A stretch of 9,104 nucleotides of DNA from Candidatus Magasanikbacteria bacterium RIFCSPHIGHO2_01_FULL_41_23 (GCA_001782805.1 MFPT01000009.1:1-9104); one strand, 5' to 3'. Positions 1 to 7,235 are shown, counted from the stretch's first letter. Notes: generated by a model from the sequence alone, not told the origin. Numbers and translations: made by a program.

Positions 1-155
1 ACACTGGGGGCTTAAATTACAGACACCGATTCAATTTATTAACACTAATTTTCCGAAAGAGTGCAGAATGGGGTTGACTAATACAAAGTCTTGTTTTTTT
101 TTTCAATTGGGATTAAACTATATTCTGTTACATTGTATTTTAAAGAAAAGCACTT
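1..155. other. Non-coding leader upstream of the operon
   Basis: This AT-rich stretch before the first gene holds no gene I can name. A T10 run lies at 94-103 and a TATATT at 119-124 could be a -10 element. A TTGACT at 74-79 is a good -35 match but is about 39 bases from that TATATT, so I cannot pair them. One forward frame is open from base 3 to a TGA at 75-77. It could be the last 24 codons of an upstream gene, but nothing in its translation is recognisable. The operon promoter probably lies here, as no earlier site is visible. Confidence 0.4.
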
Positions 156-1142
156 ATGGCCTATGAATTTTTAGCAGGAAAGTCAGTTTTAGTAACTGGG
201 GGGACTGGTTCCTTTGGACAAAAGTTTATCCGTAAACTTCTTTCTGAAACCAAAACTAGGCGTATTATTGTTTTTAGCCGGGATGAATTAAAGCAGTCAA
301 AAATGCAAGTTGAAATTTCTGATCCAGAGGGTCGGCTGCGTTTTTTCTTGGGTGATGTACGAGATGCGGAGCGATTGCAACGCGCTTTTTTTGGCGTTAA
401 TCTCATCGTTCATGCCGCGGCTCTCAAACAAGTGCCCATGTTGGAGTATAATCCATTTGAAGCAATTAAAACCAATATTATTGGAACAAAAAATGTAATT
501 GACGCGGCCATTGATAATGGAGTAAAACAAGTAGTTTTGGTTTCAACAGACAAAGCTGCTAATCCAGCCAATTTGTACGGTGCGACTAAATTATGCGCGG
601 AAAAGCTAATGGTGAGCAGCAATGCTTATAGTGGTGGGGCAACCAAGCTAAGTGTAGTGCGTTATGGCAATGTTTTTGGTAGCCGCGGCAGTATTGTAGA
701 TGTCATTAAACAACAAAAACTTTCCGGTGAAGTTACAATTACCCATGAAGACATGACCCGTTTTTGGATTACCCTTGATCAAGGGGTAGAATTGGTTTTG
801 ATGACCTTGGAAAAAATGGTAGGCGGGGAGATTTTTATTCCTCAGATTCCCAGCATGCGCTTGGAAGATTTTATTAAGGCAATTGCCCCTGAATGCACAT
901 TGAAGACAATAGGGATTCGTCCCGGAGAGAAACTCCATGAAACTTTAATAACTCCTGAAGAAGCACGGAATACCAGACAATTTGGCAGGGACTATGTCAT
1001 CTTGCCAGATAACAAAGACTGGCATGGTCATGAAAATTACAAAGATTATCCGTCTGTATCCAGTGGATTTACATTTTCGAGTAACACAAATACTCAATGG
1101 GTCACCCACGAAGAACTGCAGGCATTGATTAATTCCGTATGA
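156..1142 (+). CDS. pseB: UDP-N-acetylglucosamine 4,6-dehydratase (inverting), PseB
   Basis: Predicted first enzyme of pseudaminic acid synthesis. It converts UDP-GlcNAc to UDP-2-acetamido-2,6-dideoxy-beta-L-arabino-hexos-4-ulose with NADP, in the cytosol. It is a 328-residue extended short-chain dehydrogenase, about the usual PseB/FlaA1 length. Visible motifs: nucleotide-binding TGGTGSFG at residues 14-21, SRDELKQ at 41-47, GDVRD at 66-70, HAAALKQVP at 86-94, and the catalytic region STDKAANPANLYGATK at 130-145. T131, D132, K133 and Y141 fall at the numbers known for Helicobacter FlaA1/PseB. The soluble length, with no N-terminal membrane helices, separates it from the long CapD/PglF-type retaining dehydratases. 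The ATG start has only a weak purine-rich upstream stretch (AAAGAAAAG). It overlaps pseC by ATGA, suggesting translational coupling. Confidence 0.93.
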   Translation: MAYEFLAGKSVLVTGGTGSFGQKFIRKLLSETKTRRIIVFSRDELKQSKMQVEISDPEGRLRFFLGDVRDAERLQRAFFGVNLIVHAAALKQVPMLEYNPFEAIKTNIIGTKNVIDAAIDNGVKQVVLVSTDKAANPANLYGATKLCAEKLMVSSNAYSGGATKLSVVRYGNVFGSRGSIVDVIKQQKLSGEVTITHEDMTRFWITLDQGVELVLMTLEKMVGGEIFIPQIPSMRLEDFIKAIAPECTLKTIGIRPGEKLHETLITPEEARNTRQFGRDYVILPDNKDWHGHENYKDYPSVSSGFTFSSNTNTQWVTHEELQALINSV

Positions 1143-2275
1143 TTCCGTACGGATTACAGACCATTGAAGACGATGATGTACAAGCTGTTGTTGACGTACT
1201 CAAATCAAACAGGCTGACTCAGGGTTCAAATGTCGATCAATTTGAAGCCGACTTGGCTAGCTACGCAGGAACTAAGTATGCTGCTGTTTTGTCAAATGGT
1301 ACAACGGCTCTTCACGCCACCTATTTTGCTTTTGGTCTAAAATCAGGTGATGAAATAATTACTACTCCTTTAACTTTTGCGGCTACGAGTAATGCCGCGT
1401 TATGGCAAGGAGCTAAGCCAGTTTTTGTGGATATTGGCGAAGATGGAAATATTGATTGGCGTTTGATTGAAGCCAAAATTACTGATAAAACAAAAATTAT
1501 TGCTCCGGTTGACTATATGGGCAGACCTGCGTGTATTTCTGAGATAATGGTGTTGGCAAAAAAATTTAATTTAAAAGTGTTGGAAGACGCGTGCCAGGCG
1601 CTGGGTGCTTTTGTCGACGGCAAACCAGCTGGCTCGCAAAGTGACGCTGCTGTTTTTAGTTTTCATCCTGTAAAAACAATCACAACAGGTGAAGGAGGAG
1701 CAGTCATAACGAATGATCCAGAGATCTATCGATTGGTAAAACAATTTAGCACACATGGTCTAACTAAAACTGGTTTACAAAATGAATCACTTGGAGGCTG
1801 GTACATGGAGATGCAGTTTTTGGGACAGAATTATCGGCTAACTGATATGCAATGCGCTTTGGGTATTTCGCAACTAAAAAAAGTAGATCGTTTTGTGGCT
1901 CAAAGACAAGTTTTGGTTAAACGCTATAATGAAGCTTTTGCGGTTTGCCCAGATTTAATACTACCTCCTGCCGACACCAAAGAGATTAGTTCGGCGTGGC
2001 ATTTGTACGTAGTGCGATTAGCCGGGAAATTAGTCAATAAACGAGCTGAATTCTTTGCGTTTTTGCACGAACAAGGTATTGCTGCGCAAGTGCACCATAT
2101 TCCTGTCTATTTTCATCCGTATTATCGAGATTTGGGATATAAACCAGGACTTTGTCCGCGGGCAGAAGCCTGGTATGAGAGCTGTCTGTCTTTACCGCTA
2201 TACCCCACGTTATCAGTTGAAGATCAGGACAAAGTAATCGAAGCGGTACTTACGTTTTTGCGGATTCAACAATAA
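1139..2275 (+). CDS. pseC: UDP-4-amino-4,6-dideoxy-L-AltNAc transaminase, PseC
   Basis: PLP-dependent aminotransferase of the DegT/DnrJ/EryC1/StrS family. It should transfer an amino group from glutamate to C4 of the PseB product. The 378 residues match PseC length. Motifs in order: N-terminal PYG (3-5), SNGTTALH around 52-59 for phosphate binding, TTPLTFAATSNA around 75-86, EDACQALGA at 149-157 (D150 pairs with the pyridine nitrogen), and SFHPVKTITTGEGGA at 174-188, where K179 is the predicted Schiff-base lysine. The SFHPVK-TTGEGG form is typical of PseC among sugar aminotransferases. The ATG overlaps the pseB stop by four bases, and the reading MIPYG is the expected N-terminus. A close relative for another 4-keto sugar (LegC type) is possible but less likely next to pseB and a pseI-like gene. 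Confidence 0.91.
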   Translation: MIPYGLQTIEDDDVQAVVDVLKSNRLTQGSNVDQFEADLASYAGTKYAAVLSNGTTALHATYFAFGLKSGDEIITTPLTFAATSNAALWQGAKPVFVDIGEDGNIDWRLIEAKITDKTKIIAPVDYMGRPACISEIMVLAKKFNLKVLEDACQALGAFVDGKPAGSQSDAAVFSFHPVKTITTGEGGAVITNDPEIYRLVKQFSTHGLTKTGLQNESLGGWYMEMQFLGQNYRLTDMQCALGISQLKKVDRFVAQRQVLVKRYNEAFAVCPDLILPPADTKEISSAWHLYVVRLAGKLVNKRAEFFAFLHEQGIAAQVHHIPVYFHPYYRDLGYKPGLCPRAEAWYESCLSLPLYPTLSVEDQDKVIEAVLTFLRIQQ

Positions 2276-2298
2276 AATAAATTTTGACTGTTGTCGGT

Positions 2299-2838
2299 AT
2301 GAATTTTGCAGAAAAAAAATATCATCTTTCTGGCGCGCGGATTTATTTGCGCATCTTAGAAAAAACTGATGCCAGCGAACGCTACGCCAGCTGGCTCAAT
2401 GACCCTGAAGTAAATAAATATTTAGAAACACGCGTGGCTACAGTGCCTGAGTTAGAAAATTATATCACCGAGAAGTTAATGAGCCCGAATTGTCTTTTTT
2501 TTGGAATTTTTACCAATGAAAAAGATGAGCACATTGGAAACGTAAAACTTGAACCAATCGACGAAGTGGCTAAAACTGCGACGATGGGAATTTTGATTGG
2601 TGAAAAAGATTTTTGGGGAAAGGGGATTGCAACCGAAGTCACCAACCTCATTACCCAATTTGCTTTTTCAGAATTAGGTTTGTGCGAAGTTCGTTTGGGC
2701 GTATTGGCAGAAAATCTGCCGGCGCAACGAGTCTACGAAAAATGTGGGTTTACGGTTTTTAAAATTGACAAAGGCGCGCTTGTTCATGGAAACACCGCAC
2801 ATGATCAAATTTGGATGCGCTGTTTATCCAAAAATTAA
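2299..2838 (+). CDS. GNAT N-acyltransferase (RimJ/RimL-like), possible PseH
   Basis: A 179-residue GNAT-fold acyltransferase of the Acetyltransf_3 type. It begins with a beta-strand region (GARIYLRILEKTDA), followed by YASWLNDPEVNKYLETR, a form common in amino-sugar acyltransferases of surface-glycan clusters. The acyl-CoA pyrophosphate loop is DFWGKGIATEV, about two thirds of the way in. The C-terminal part has NLPAQRVYEKCGF, the usual GNAT C-terminal motif. It may acetylate the 4-amino group made by PseC (the PseH step) or add another acyl group later. A second GNAT domain at the end of the operon looks more like the PseH fused to PseG, so the division of labour is open. I chose ATG 2299. 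A TTG at 2284 would add five residues, but neither start has a ribosome-binding site. Confidence 0.75.
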   Translation: MNFAEKKYHLSGARIYLRILEKTDASERYASWLNDPEVNKYLETRVATVPELENYITEKLMSPNCLFFGIFTNEKDEHIGNVKLEPIDEVAKTATMGILIGEKDFWGKGIATEVTNLITQFAFSELGLCEVRLGVLAENLPAQRVYEKCGFTVFKIDKGALVHGNTAHDQIWMRCLSKN

Positions 2839-2847
2839 TTAGATTTT

Positions 2848-2870
2848 TATCTTAAGATAGTGTACCTATG
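2848..2870 (+). promoter_or_regulatory. Palindromic upstream element, copy 1
   Basis: The perfect 12-bp palindrome TATCTTAAGATA (2848-2859) is followed by GTGT and, after a short variable stretch, CCTATG, whose ATG is the start of the amidotransferase gene. The same arrangement recurs at 6534-6557. It fills most of a 29-base gap in an operon where several junctions overlap or nearly touch. An operator, an internal (perhaps leaderless) promoter using TAAGAT at 2853-2858 as -10, or a translation signal are all possible. The repetition is directly visible; the function is not. Confidence 0.5.
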
Positions 2871-4058
2871 GAAGAAAGAATTGTCTCCAATCCACGCGAT
2901 CTTATCCGCTGTTCACGATGCGTTATGCCAGAAACGCAAGAAACCATTTTTTTTGACCCAAATGGAGTTTGTAGTACTTGCCGGAACATTGACATTAAAA
3001 CTGAAAAAATTGATTGGCCAGTCAAACGTCAGGAATTTATTGATTTAGTTTCAAGGTACAAAGGTAAATATGCCTATGACTGTATTATCCCGTTTAGCGG
3101 TGGTAAAGATAGTACGTATCAAGCCTACACCTTGGTGCGCGATTATGGACTTAAACCACTCGTAGTTTCGTACGATCACCAAATGCTTCGCCCGCAAACA
3201 CTGCGCAACCGAGAACGAACTCTCAAAAGATTAGGTGTAGATTTTTTGTCGTATCGCACCAACTGGCAGATGGTAAAAAAATTAATGCGGGTTGGTTTGG
3301 AACGCAAGGGTAATATTTACTGGTATCAAGAAACCGGAATTTTTGCTTTCCCCATGCACATGGCGATTAAATTTAACGTGCCACTGGTAATCTGGGGAGA
3401 GCCTTCGGCCGAATATACCAGTTATTACGCATATGGTGGCGAAGAAGAGGTCGATGAAACGCGATTTAATATGTTTGTAAACATGGGTATGACTGCCCAA
3501 GACATGGCTGGTTTTGTAAATGATTCAGCCTATGGCTCTAGCTCTGATTATTCTCTGCAAGATTTGCAGTTTCACACCTACCCTAGCCGGGCTAGTCTCG
3601 CGAGTATTCAATGCCGTTCAATTTGTTTGGGCAGCTACCAGCCCTGGGATGTAAAAAAACAGGTGGAAATTATTAAAAAGGAATTAGGCTGGGAAGGCGA
3701 TGTTGTAGAAGGCGTGCCACCAGAATATAATTACGAAAAAGTGGAAGATATGTTGCAGGGCGTGCAGGATTACCTTAAATTTATTAAACGCGGGTATGGG
3801 CGTATGAGCCATCTTGCTTCCATTGATATTCGCAACGGCCGCTTAACGCGTGCCGAGGCAATAAAATTGGTAGAGGAATGGGAGGGCAAGCGTCCCAGGA
3901 GTTTGGACGTGTTTTTGCAATGGATGGAAATAAACGAATCAGAATTTAATGCGATTGCCATGCACCACGCTATTCGTCCTTGGAAATTTGACCCAAGTTT
4001 GAGCGTGTTGGGAGACTATCAAGAATTGCCTGATCAGAAAATATGGGTTATTGAATAA
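2868..4058 (+). CDS. wbuX: N-acetyl sugar amidotransferase (WbuX/WbpG/PseA family)
   Basis: ATP-dependent amidotransferase that should activate an N-acyl group on a sugar and replace its oxygen with ammonia, forming an amidine, as inferred for WbpG in Pseudomonas LPS and PseA in Campylobacter pseudaminic acid. The 396-residue protein starts with a four-cysteine, probably zinc-binding, module: CSRC at 15-18 and CSTC at 35-38, with CVMPET between, a family signature. The PP-loop SGGKDS lies at 77-82, preceded by IIPF. A later IWGEP motif and the C-terminal RPWKFDP also suit the family. It sits directly before hisH- and hisF-like genes, the standard arrangement in which HisH makes ammonia and HisF channels it. 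The palindromic element precedes the ATG. Whether the substrate is a nucleotide sugar or the nonulosonic acid cannot be read from sequence. Confidence 0.9.
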   Translation: MEERIVSNPRDLIRCSRCVMPETQETIFFDPNGVCSTCRNIDIKTEKIDWPVKRQEFIDLVSRYKGKYAYDCIIPFSGGKDSTYQAYTLVRDYGLKPLVVSYDHQMLRPQTLRNRERTLKRLGVDFLSYRTNWQMVKKLMRVGLERKGNIYWYQETGIFAFPMHMAIKFNVPLVIWGEPSAEYTSYYAYGGEEEVDETRFNMFVNMGMTAQDMAGFVNDSAYGSSSDYSLQDLQFHTYPSRASLASIQCRSICLGSYQPWDVKKQVEIIKKELGWEGDVVEGVPPEYNYEKVEDMLQGVQDYLKFIKRGYGRMSHLASIDIRNGRLTRAEAIKLVEEWEGKRPRSLDVFLQWMEINESEFNAIAMHHAIRPWKFDPSLSVLGDYQELPDQKIWVIE

Positions 4059-4059
4059 T

Positions 4060-4683
4060 ATGATTGCAGTCGTTGACTACCAGATGGGTAATTTGCATTC
4101 GATTGTTAAAGCACTCGAATTTGTGGGCGCGGATACCGTAGTCACCAGCGATCCGCTTGTTTTGATAAAGGCCGACAAAATTGTCTTGCCAGGAGTGGGA
4201 GCTTTTCCTGATGGCATAGCTCATCTGTGCGATAATAATTTTTTGTCCGTGCTCGAACAAGAAGTTCTCAAAAAAAATAAACCACTTTTAGGGATATGTT
4301 TGGGCATGCAACTTCTTATGGCATCAAGCCAAGAGTTTGGCCTGCACACTGGGTTGAATTATTTCCCCGCCGCGGTTAAAAAGTTTTCATTTCCCGAAAA
4401 AAGCGAATTAAAAATTCCGCATGTGGGCTGGAATACGGTCACACAAACCGTTGATCATGTGTTGTTTGAAAATATTCCCAAAGAAACAGATTTTTATTTT
4501 GTGCACAGTTACTATGTGGACGCGGTAAACGCCCCTTTTTCTTTGGCAACCTGCGACTATGGGCAAAAATTTACGGCAATTATTGGACATAAAAATATTA
4601 TTGGGACGCAATTTCATCCCGAAAAAAGTCAAAAGTTTGGTTTGAAATTTTTGGCTAATTTTGTTAATTGGCAACCGACCTAG
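4060..4683 (+). CDS. hisH: HisH-like glutamine amidotransferase for sugar amidation
   Basis: Class I glutaminase of the imidazole glycerol phosphate synthase HisH family, 207 residues, close to normal HisH length. The catalytic triad is intact: C80 in GICLGMQ (78-84), H186 and E188 in QFHPEKS (184-190). The N-terminal VVDYQMGNLHS and the LPGVGAFPDG loop (43-52) are typical, as is FVHSYY at 147-152. It should release ammonia from glutamine for the HisF-like partner encoded next. No other histidine genes are nearby and it lies between the sugar amidotransferase and a non-canonical hisF. So it most likely serves sugar amidation (the WbuY/HisH2 role), not histidine synthesis. The start is ATG 4060, one base after the previous stop (TAATATG). 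An in-frame TTG at 4051 would add three residues and overlap the previous gene. Confidence 0.9.
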   Translation: MIAVVDYQMGNLHSIVKALEFVGADTVVTSDPLVLIKADKIVLPGVGAFPDGIAHLCDNNFLSVLEQEVLKKNKPLLGICLGMQLLMASSQEFGLHTGLNYFPAAVKKFSFPEKSELKIPHVGWNTVTQTVDHVLFENIPKETDFYFVHSYYVDAVNAPFSLATCDYGQKFTAIIGHKNIIGTQFHPEKSQKFGLKFLANFVNWQPT

Positions 4684-4684
4684 T

Positions 4685-5440
4685 ATGCTTAAACGCCGCA
4701 TTATTCCTACATTGCTTCTGCAAAATGGCCGGATGATCAAGACCGTTAATTTTGCTGCTTTCCGAGATGTGGGCGATCCTATTACCGCGGCTCGAGTATA
4801 CAATGATATGCGAGCCGATGAGTTGATTTTTTTGGATATTACTGCGAGTACCGAGGCTCGGGAAGCCTTGAGTACGGTGATTACCCAAGTAGCCGAAGAA
4901 TGTTTTATGCCCTTGGCCGTGGGCGGCGGCATTAGAACAGTGGAAGATATTCGCAGAACTATCTCGAGCGGCGCAGACAAGGTCATTATCAACACCGCCG
5001 CGCTGGAAAATCCGGATTTTATCGATATGGCTGTAGCTCGATTCGGTTCTTCAACTATTGTCGTCTCAATTGACGTCCGGTATAATGACCAGCATGAACC
5101 AATAGTTTTTTCCCATCGTGGCAGTCAGGATACTGGACGCAGCGCCATTGCCTGGGCTCAAGAAGTAACCAACCGCGGGGCAGGGGAGATTATGATTACC
5201 AGTATTGAACACGAAGGAACTATGAAGGGTTTGGATTTTGATCTTACTGCGACGATTATTGAATCGGTAAATGTACCAGTAATAGCGCATGGCGGAGTAG
5301 GCAGTCTGGCTGATTTCAAAAAAGCTTACGATTTGGGTGCCATGGCGGTAGCCGCCGGCAGTATTTTTCACTTTACTGACCAGAGTCCCATCATGACCCG
5401 GAATTATTTGTACAATAATGGAGTGGTCGTAAGACCCTAA
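4685..5440 (+). CDS. wbuZ: HisF-like glycosyl amidation-associated protein (WbuZ type)
   Basis: A (beta/alpha)8-barrel of the HisF family, 251 residues. Canonical segments: KRRIIPT at the N-terminus, GDP (30-32), ELIFLDITAS (46-55), AVGGGIR (78-84), GADKVIINTAA (96-106), D130 in VSIDVR, and GAGEIMITS. In true HisF the first catalytic acid is Asp11 in a CLDV motif; here the segment reads TLLL, so residue 11 is leucine. The second acid, D130, remains. Loss of Asp11 suits a protein that only passes ammonia from HisH to the sugar amidotransferase and does not cyclise PRFAR, as in the WbuZ/HisF2 branch. The start is ATG 4685, one base after the hisH stop (TAGTATG). A TTG at 4661 would extend it by eight residues into hisH and is less likely. 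Confidence 0.88.
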   Translation: MLKRRIIPTLLLQNGRMIKTVNFAAFRDVGDPITAARVYNDMRADELIFLDITASTEAREALSTVITQVAEECFMPLAVGGGIRTVEDIRRTISSGADKVIINTAALENPDFIDMAVARFGSSTIVVSIDVRYNDQHEPIVFSHRGSQDTGRSAIAWAQEVTNRGAGEIMITSIEHEGTMKGLDFDLTATIIESVNVPVIAHGGVGSLADFKKAYDLGAMAVAAGSIFHFTDQSPIMTRNYLYNNGVVVRP

Positions 5441-5447
5441 AAATACT

Positions 5448-6533
5448 ATGTCAAATTTTACTATTCAAACTCCGCGCGGATCTCGAAACATTGGTACTGG
5501 CCAACCTTGTTTTATTGTGGCAGAATTGTCGGGCAACCACAATCTTGACTACGATCGGGCAGTGGCAATGGTCAAAGCGGTTGCCTTGACCGGAGTGGAT
5601 GCGGTCAAAATTCAGACCTATACACCCGACACCATGACTATTGACTGCGATAAAGAATGGTTTTTTGTAAAGGGGAAAGATAACCCTGATTTGTGGAAAG
5701 GACAAAAATTATATGACTTATATAAAACTGCCTACACTCCTTGGGAATGGCAAGCAGATTTAAAAAAACTTACCGAAGAATTGGGATTAACCTTTTTTTC
5801 TACGCCCTTTGATCCTACGGCGGTTGTTTTTTTGGAAAATTTAAACGTACCTTGCTACAAAATATCTTCGTACGAAGCGACTGACTATGTCCTTTTAAAA
5901 AGAGTCGCTGCTACAGGCAAGCCTATTATTATGTCCGTGGGTTTTGCTACCGAAGAAGAAATAAATTACTCGCTTAAAGTTTTGCGTGACAATGGAGCCA
6001 AAGATATTGTGTTGCTGCATTGTGTTACCGCGTACTCAGATGACCCCCAGCCCGAGGAAATGAATTTGCGAACCATACTTGATATTCCGCAACGCTTTGG
6101 CGTACAAGCAGGTTTTTCGGACAATAACATTGGCACGGAGATTCCAATTGTCGCCGCTACTATGGGGGCCGTGATTTTGGAAAAACATTTTATTTTGGAT
6201 AGAACCGCCGGTGGTCCTGACGCGCGCTTTTCCTTGGAGCCGCAAGAATGGAAAACAATGGTCAAAGCAATTCGTGATACGGAAACTATGAAAGGTGTTG
6301 TCCATTACGGTTGCCAGAGCGACAAAGAAGAGCAAAATAAATTTTTTCGTCGGTCCTTATTTGCGGTAGCAGACATTGCTGCTGGAGAATTATTTACCGA
6401 AAGAAATATTCGCTCAATTCGTCCGTCTGCTGGTTTGCCAAGCAAGCACTATGACGAAGTTATGGGTAAAAAAGCCACAATGGCTATCACGCGCGGCACG
6501 CCGCTTGATTGGGGATTGATCACAAAAAACTAA
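5448..6533 (+). CDS. pseI: Pseudaminic acid synthase-like protein (NeuB/PseI family)
   Basis: Should condense a 2,4-diacylamino-2,4,6-trideoxy hexose with phosphoenolpyruvate to give a nine-carbon nonulosonic acid. The 361 residues comprise a NeuB TIM barrel (about 20-285) and a C-terminal SAF/antifreeze-like domain (about 303-358, RRSLFAV to RGTPLDWGLI). Conserved parts: IVAELSGNHN with E26, KIQTYTPDTMT (54-64), LWKGQKLYDLY, TAYTPWEW (95-102), FFSTPFD (117-123), YKISSYE (138-144, K139 and E144), and EKHF (246-249, H248). TPDTMT, the LWKG segment and TPWEW point to PseI, not NeuB or LegI. Two substitutions are odd. The metal-site SDHT motif reads SDNN, putting Asn at 227 where a metal-binding His is expected, and the usual STGMA reads SVGFA (164-168). 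It starts seven bases after the hisF-like gene. Confidence 0.85.
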   Translation: MSNFTIQTPRGSRNIGTGQPCFIVAELSGNHNLDYDRAVAMVKAVALTGVDAVKIQTYTPDTMTIDCDKEWFFVKGKDNPDLWKGQKLYDLYKTAYTPWEWQADLKKLTEELGLTFFSTPFDPTAVVFLENLNVPCYKISSYEATDYVLLKRVAATGKPIIMSVGFATEEEINYSLKVLRDNGAKDIVLLHCVTAYSDDPQPEEMNLRTILDIPQRFGVQAGFSDNNIGTEIPIVAATMGAVILEKHFILDRTAGGPDARFSLEPQEWKTMVKAIRDTETMKGVVHYGCQSDKEEQNKFFRRSLFAVADIAAGELFTERNIRSIRPSAGLPSKHYDEVMGKKATMAITRGTPLDWGLITKN

Positions 6534-6557
6534 TATCTTAAGATAGTGTTCCCTATG
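6534..6557 (+). promoter_or_regulatory. Palindromic upstream element, copy 2
   Basis: Second copy of TATCTTAAGATA (6534-6545) plus GTGT, then CCTATG ending at the formyltransferase start codon. It begins on the base after the pseI stop. The first 16 bases are identical to copy 1 (2848-2863), and the rest differs by one substitution and one added base. In both copies the palindrome ends eight or nine bases before the ATG, where a ribosome-binding site would normally sit. The conserved distance suggests a working signal tied to expression of the following gene. Confidence 0.5.
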
Positions 6558-7235
6558 AATTATCTGGTGGTTACCATAAAATCGTGGAATATTGCAAATT
6601 TTCAAAAATTGCAGGCCGAAGACACGGCCAATCAGTGGTTTTTGATTACGGATAAAAATGAGTTGACTTTGGAAAAAGTGCGCGCTATTAATCCTCGGTA
6701 TATATTTTTTCCGCATTGGTCGTGGATTATTCCAGGCGATCTTTATAACAATTTTGAATGTGTAGTTTTTCATATGACTGATTTGCCCTATGGTCGAGGT
6801 GGAAGTCCGTTGCAAAATTTAATTGTACGTGGCCATACTGCGACCAAATTGAGTGCCATTCGCGTGGCCGATGGCATGGATACGGGCGACATTTATACCA
6901 AGCGTGATCTGCCGCTCGATGGCAAAGCCGAGGACATTTACGCCCGTGCTAGTAATGTAAGTTTTGAGCTTATTCGAGACATAATCGCCGCCAATCCAAT
7001 CCCTGTTCCTCAAACCGGAGAAGTAGTAGAATTCAAGCGGCGCAAACCAGGAGAAGGGACTATCGAAAATTGTGAAAGTTTGGAATCTGTGTACGATTAT
7101 ATTCGCATGCTGGATGCCGAAGGCTACCCGCGCGCTTTTTTGGAAACTTCAACCTGTCGATTGGAGTTTGATAGTGCCGAGTATTCTGGCGAAGAAATTA
7201 TTGCCCGCGTAAAAATTATTAAAAAAATTATATGA
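6555..7235 (+). CDS. Formyltransferase-family protein, probable amino-sugar N-formyltransferase
   Basis: A 226-residue protein with the formyl_trans_N fold, which moves a formyl group from N10-formyltetrahydrofolate to an amine. It is shorter than methionyl-tRNA formyltransferase and lacks its C-terminal domain, as sugar and GAR formyltransferases can. Visible parts: IFFPHWSWIIP (50-60); FHMTDLPYGRGGSPLQNLI (72-90), corresponding to the NxHxSLLPxxRG motif with catalytic H73; and DGMDTGDIY (106-114) with D109 as the equivalent catalytic Asp. The Asn of the usual Asn-His-Asp set is replaced: residue 71 is Val. Its gene overlaps the deacetylase gene by four bases (ATGA), suggesting joint action on one amino sugar. 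ATG 6555 is the preferred start, since GTG 6546 lies just outside the palindrome and adds only three residues. The exact substrate is not readable. Confidence 0.78.
   Translation: MNYLVVTIKSWNIANFQKLQAEDTANQWFLITDKNELTLEKVRAINPRYIFFPHWSWIIPGDLYNNFECVVFHMTDLPYGRGGSPLQNLIVRGHTATKLSAIRVADGMDTGDIYTKRDLPLDGKAEDIYARASNVSFELIRDIIAANPIPVPQTGEVVEFKRRKPGEGTIENCESLESVYDYIRMLDAEGYPRAFLETSTCRLEFDSAEYSGEEIIARVKIIKKII

Noticed and set aside
94..103. T10 run as an intrinsic terminator of an upstream gene
   Set aside because: No GC-bearing hairpin precedes it; the nearby bases give no stable stem.
156..1142. PglF/CapD-type retaining 4,6-dehydratase
   Set aside because: Those proteins are about twice as long with N-terminal membrane helices. 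This one is short and soluble and matches PseB/FlaA1 residue numbering.
2284..2298. TTG 2284 as the start of the stand-alone GNAT gene
   Set aside because: The ATG at 2299 gives a natural N-terminus for the family, and the TTG has no ribosome-binding site to favour it.
4408..4995. Long open frame (195 codons) on the minus strand
   Set aside because: It lies antisense across the hisH-like and HisF-like genes, which show clear family motifs. Its own translation shows no recognisable domain.
4060..5440. hisH-hisF pair as part of a histidine operon
   Set aside because: No other his genes are present, the pair follows a sugar amidotransferase, and Asp11 of HisF is missing.
6414..6815. Minus-strand open frame of 133 codons spanning the pseI end and the formyltransferase start
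   Set aside because: It crosses two well-supported genes and the palindromic element, and no motif or start signal supports it.
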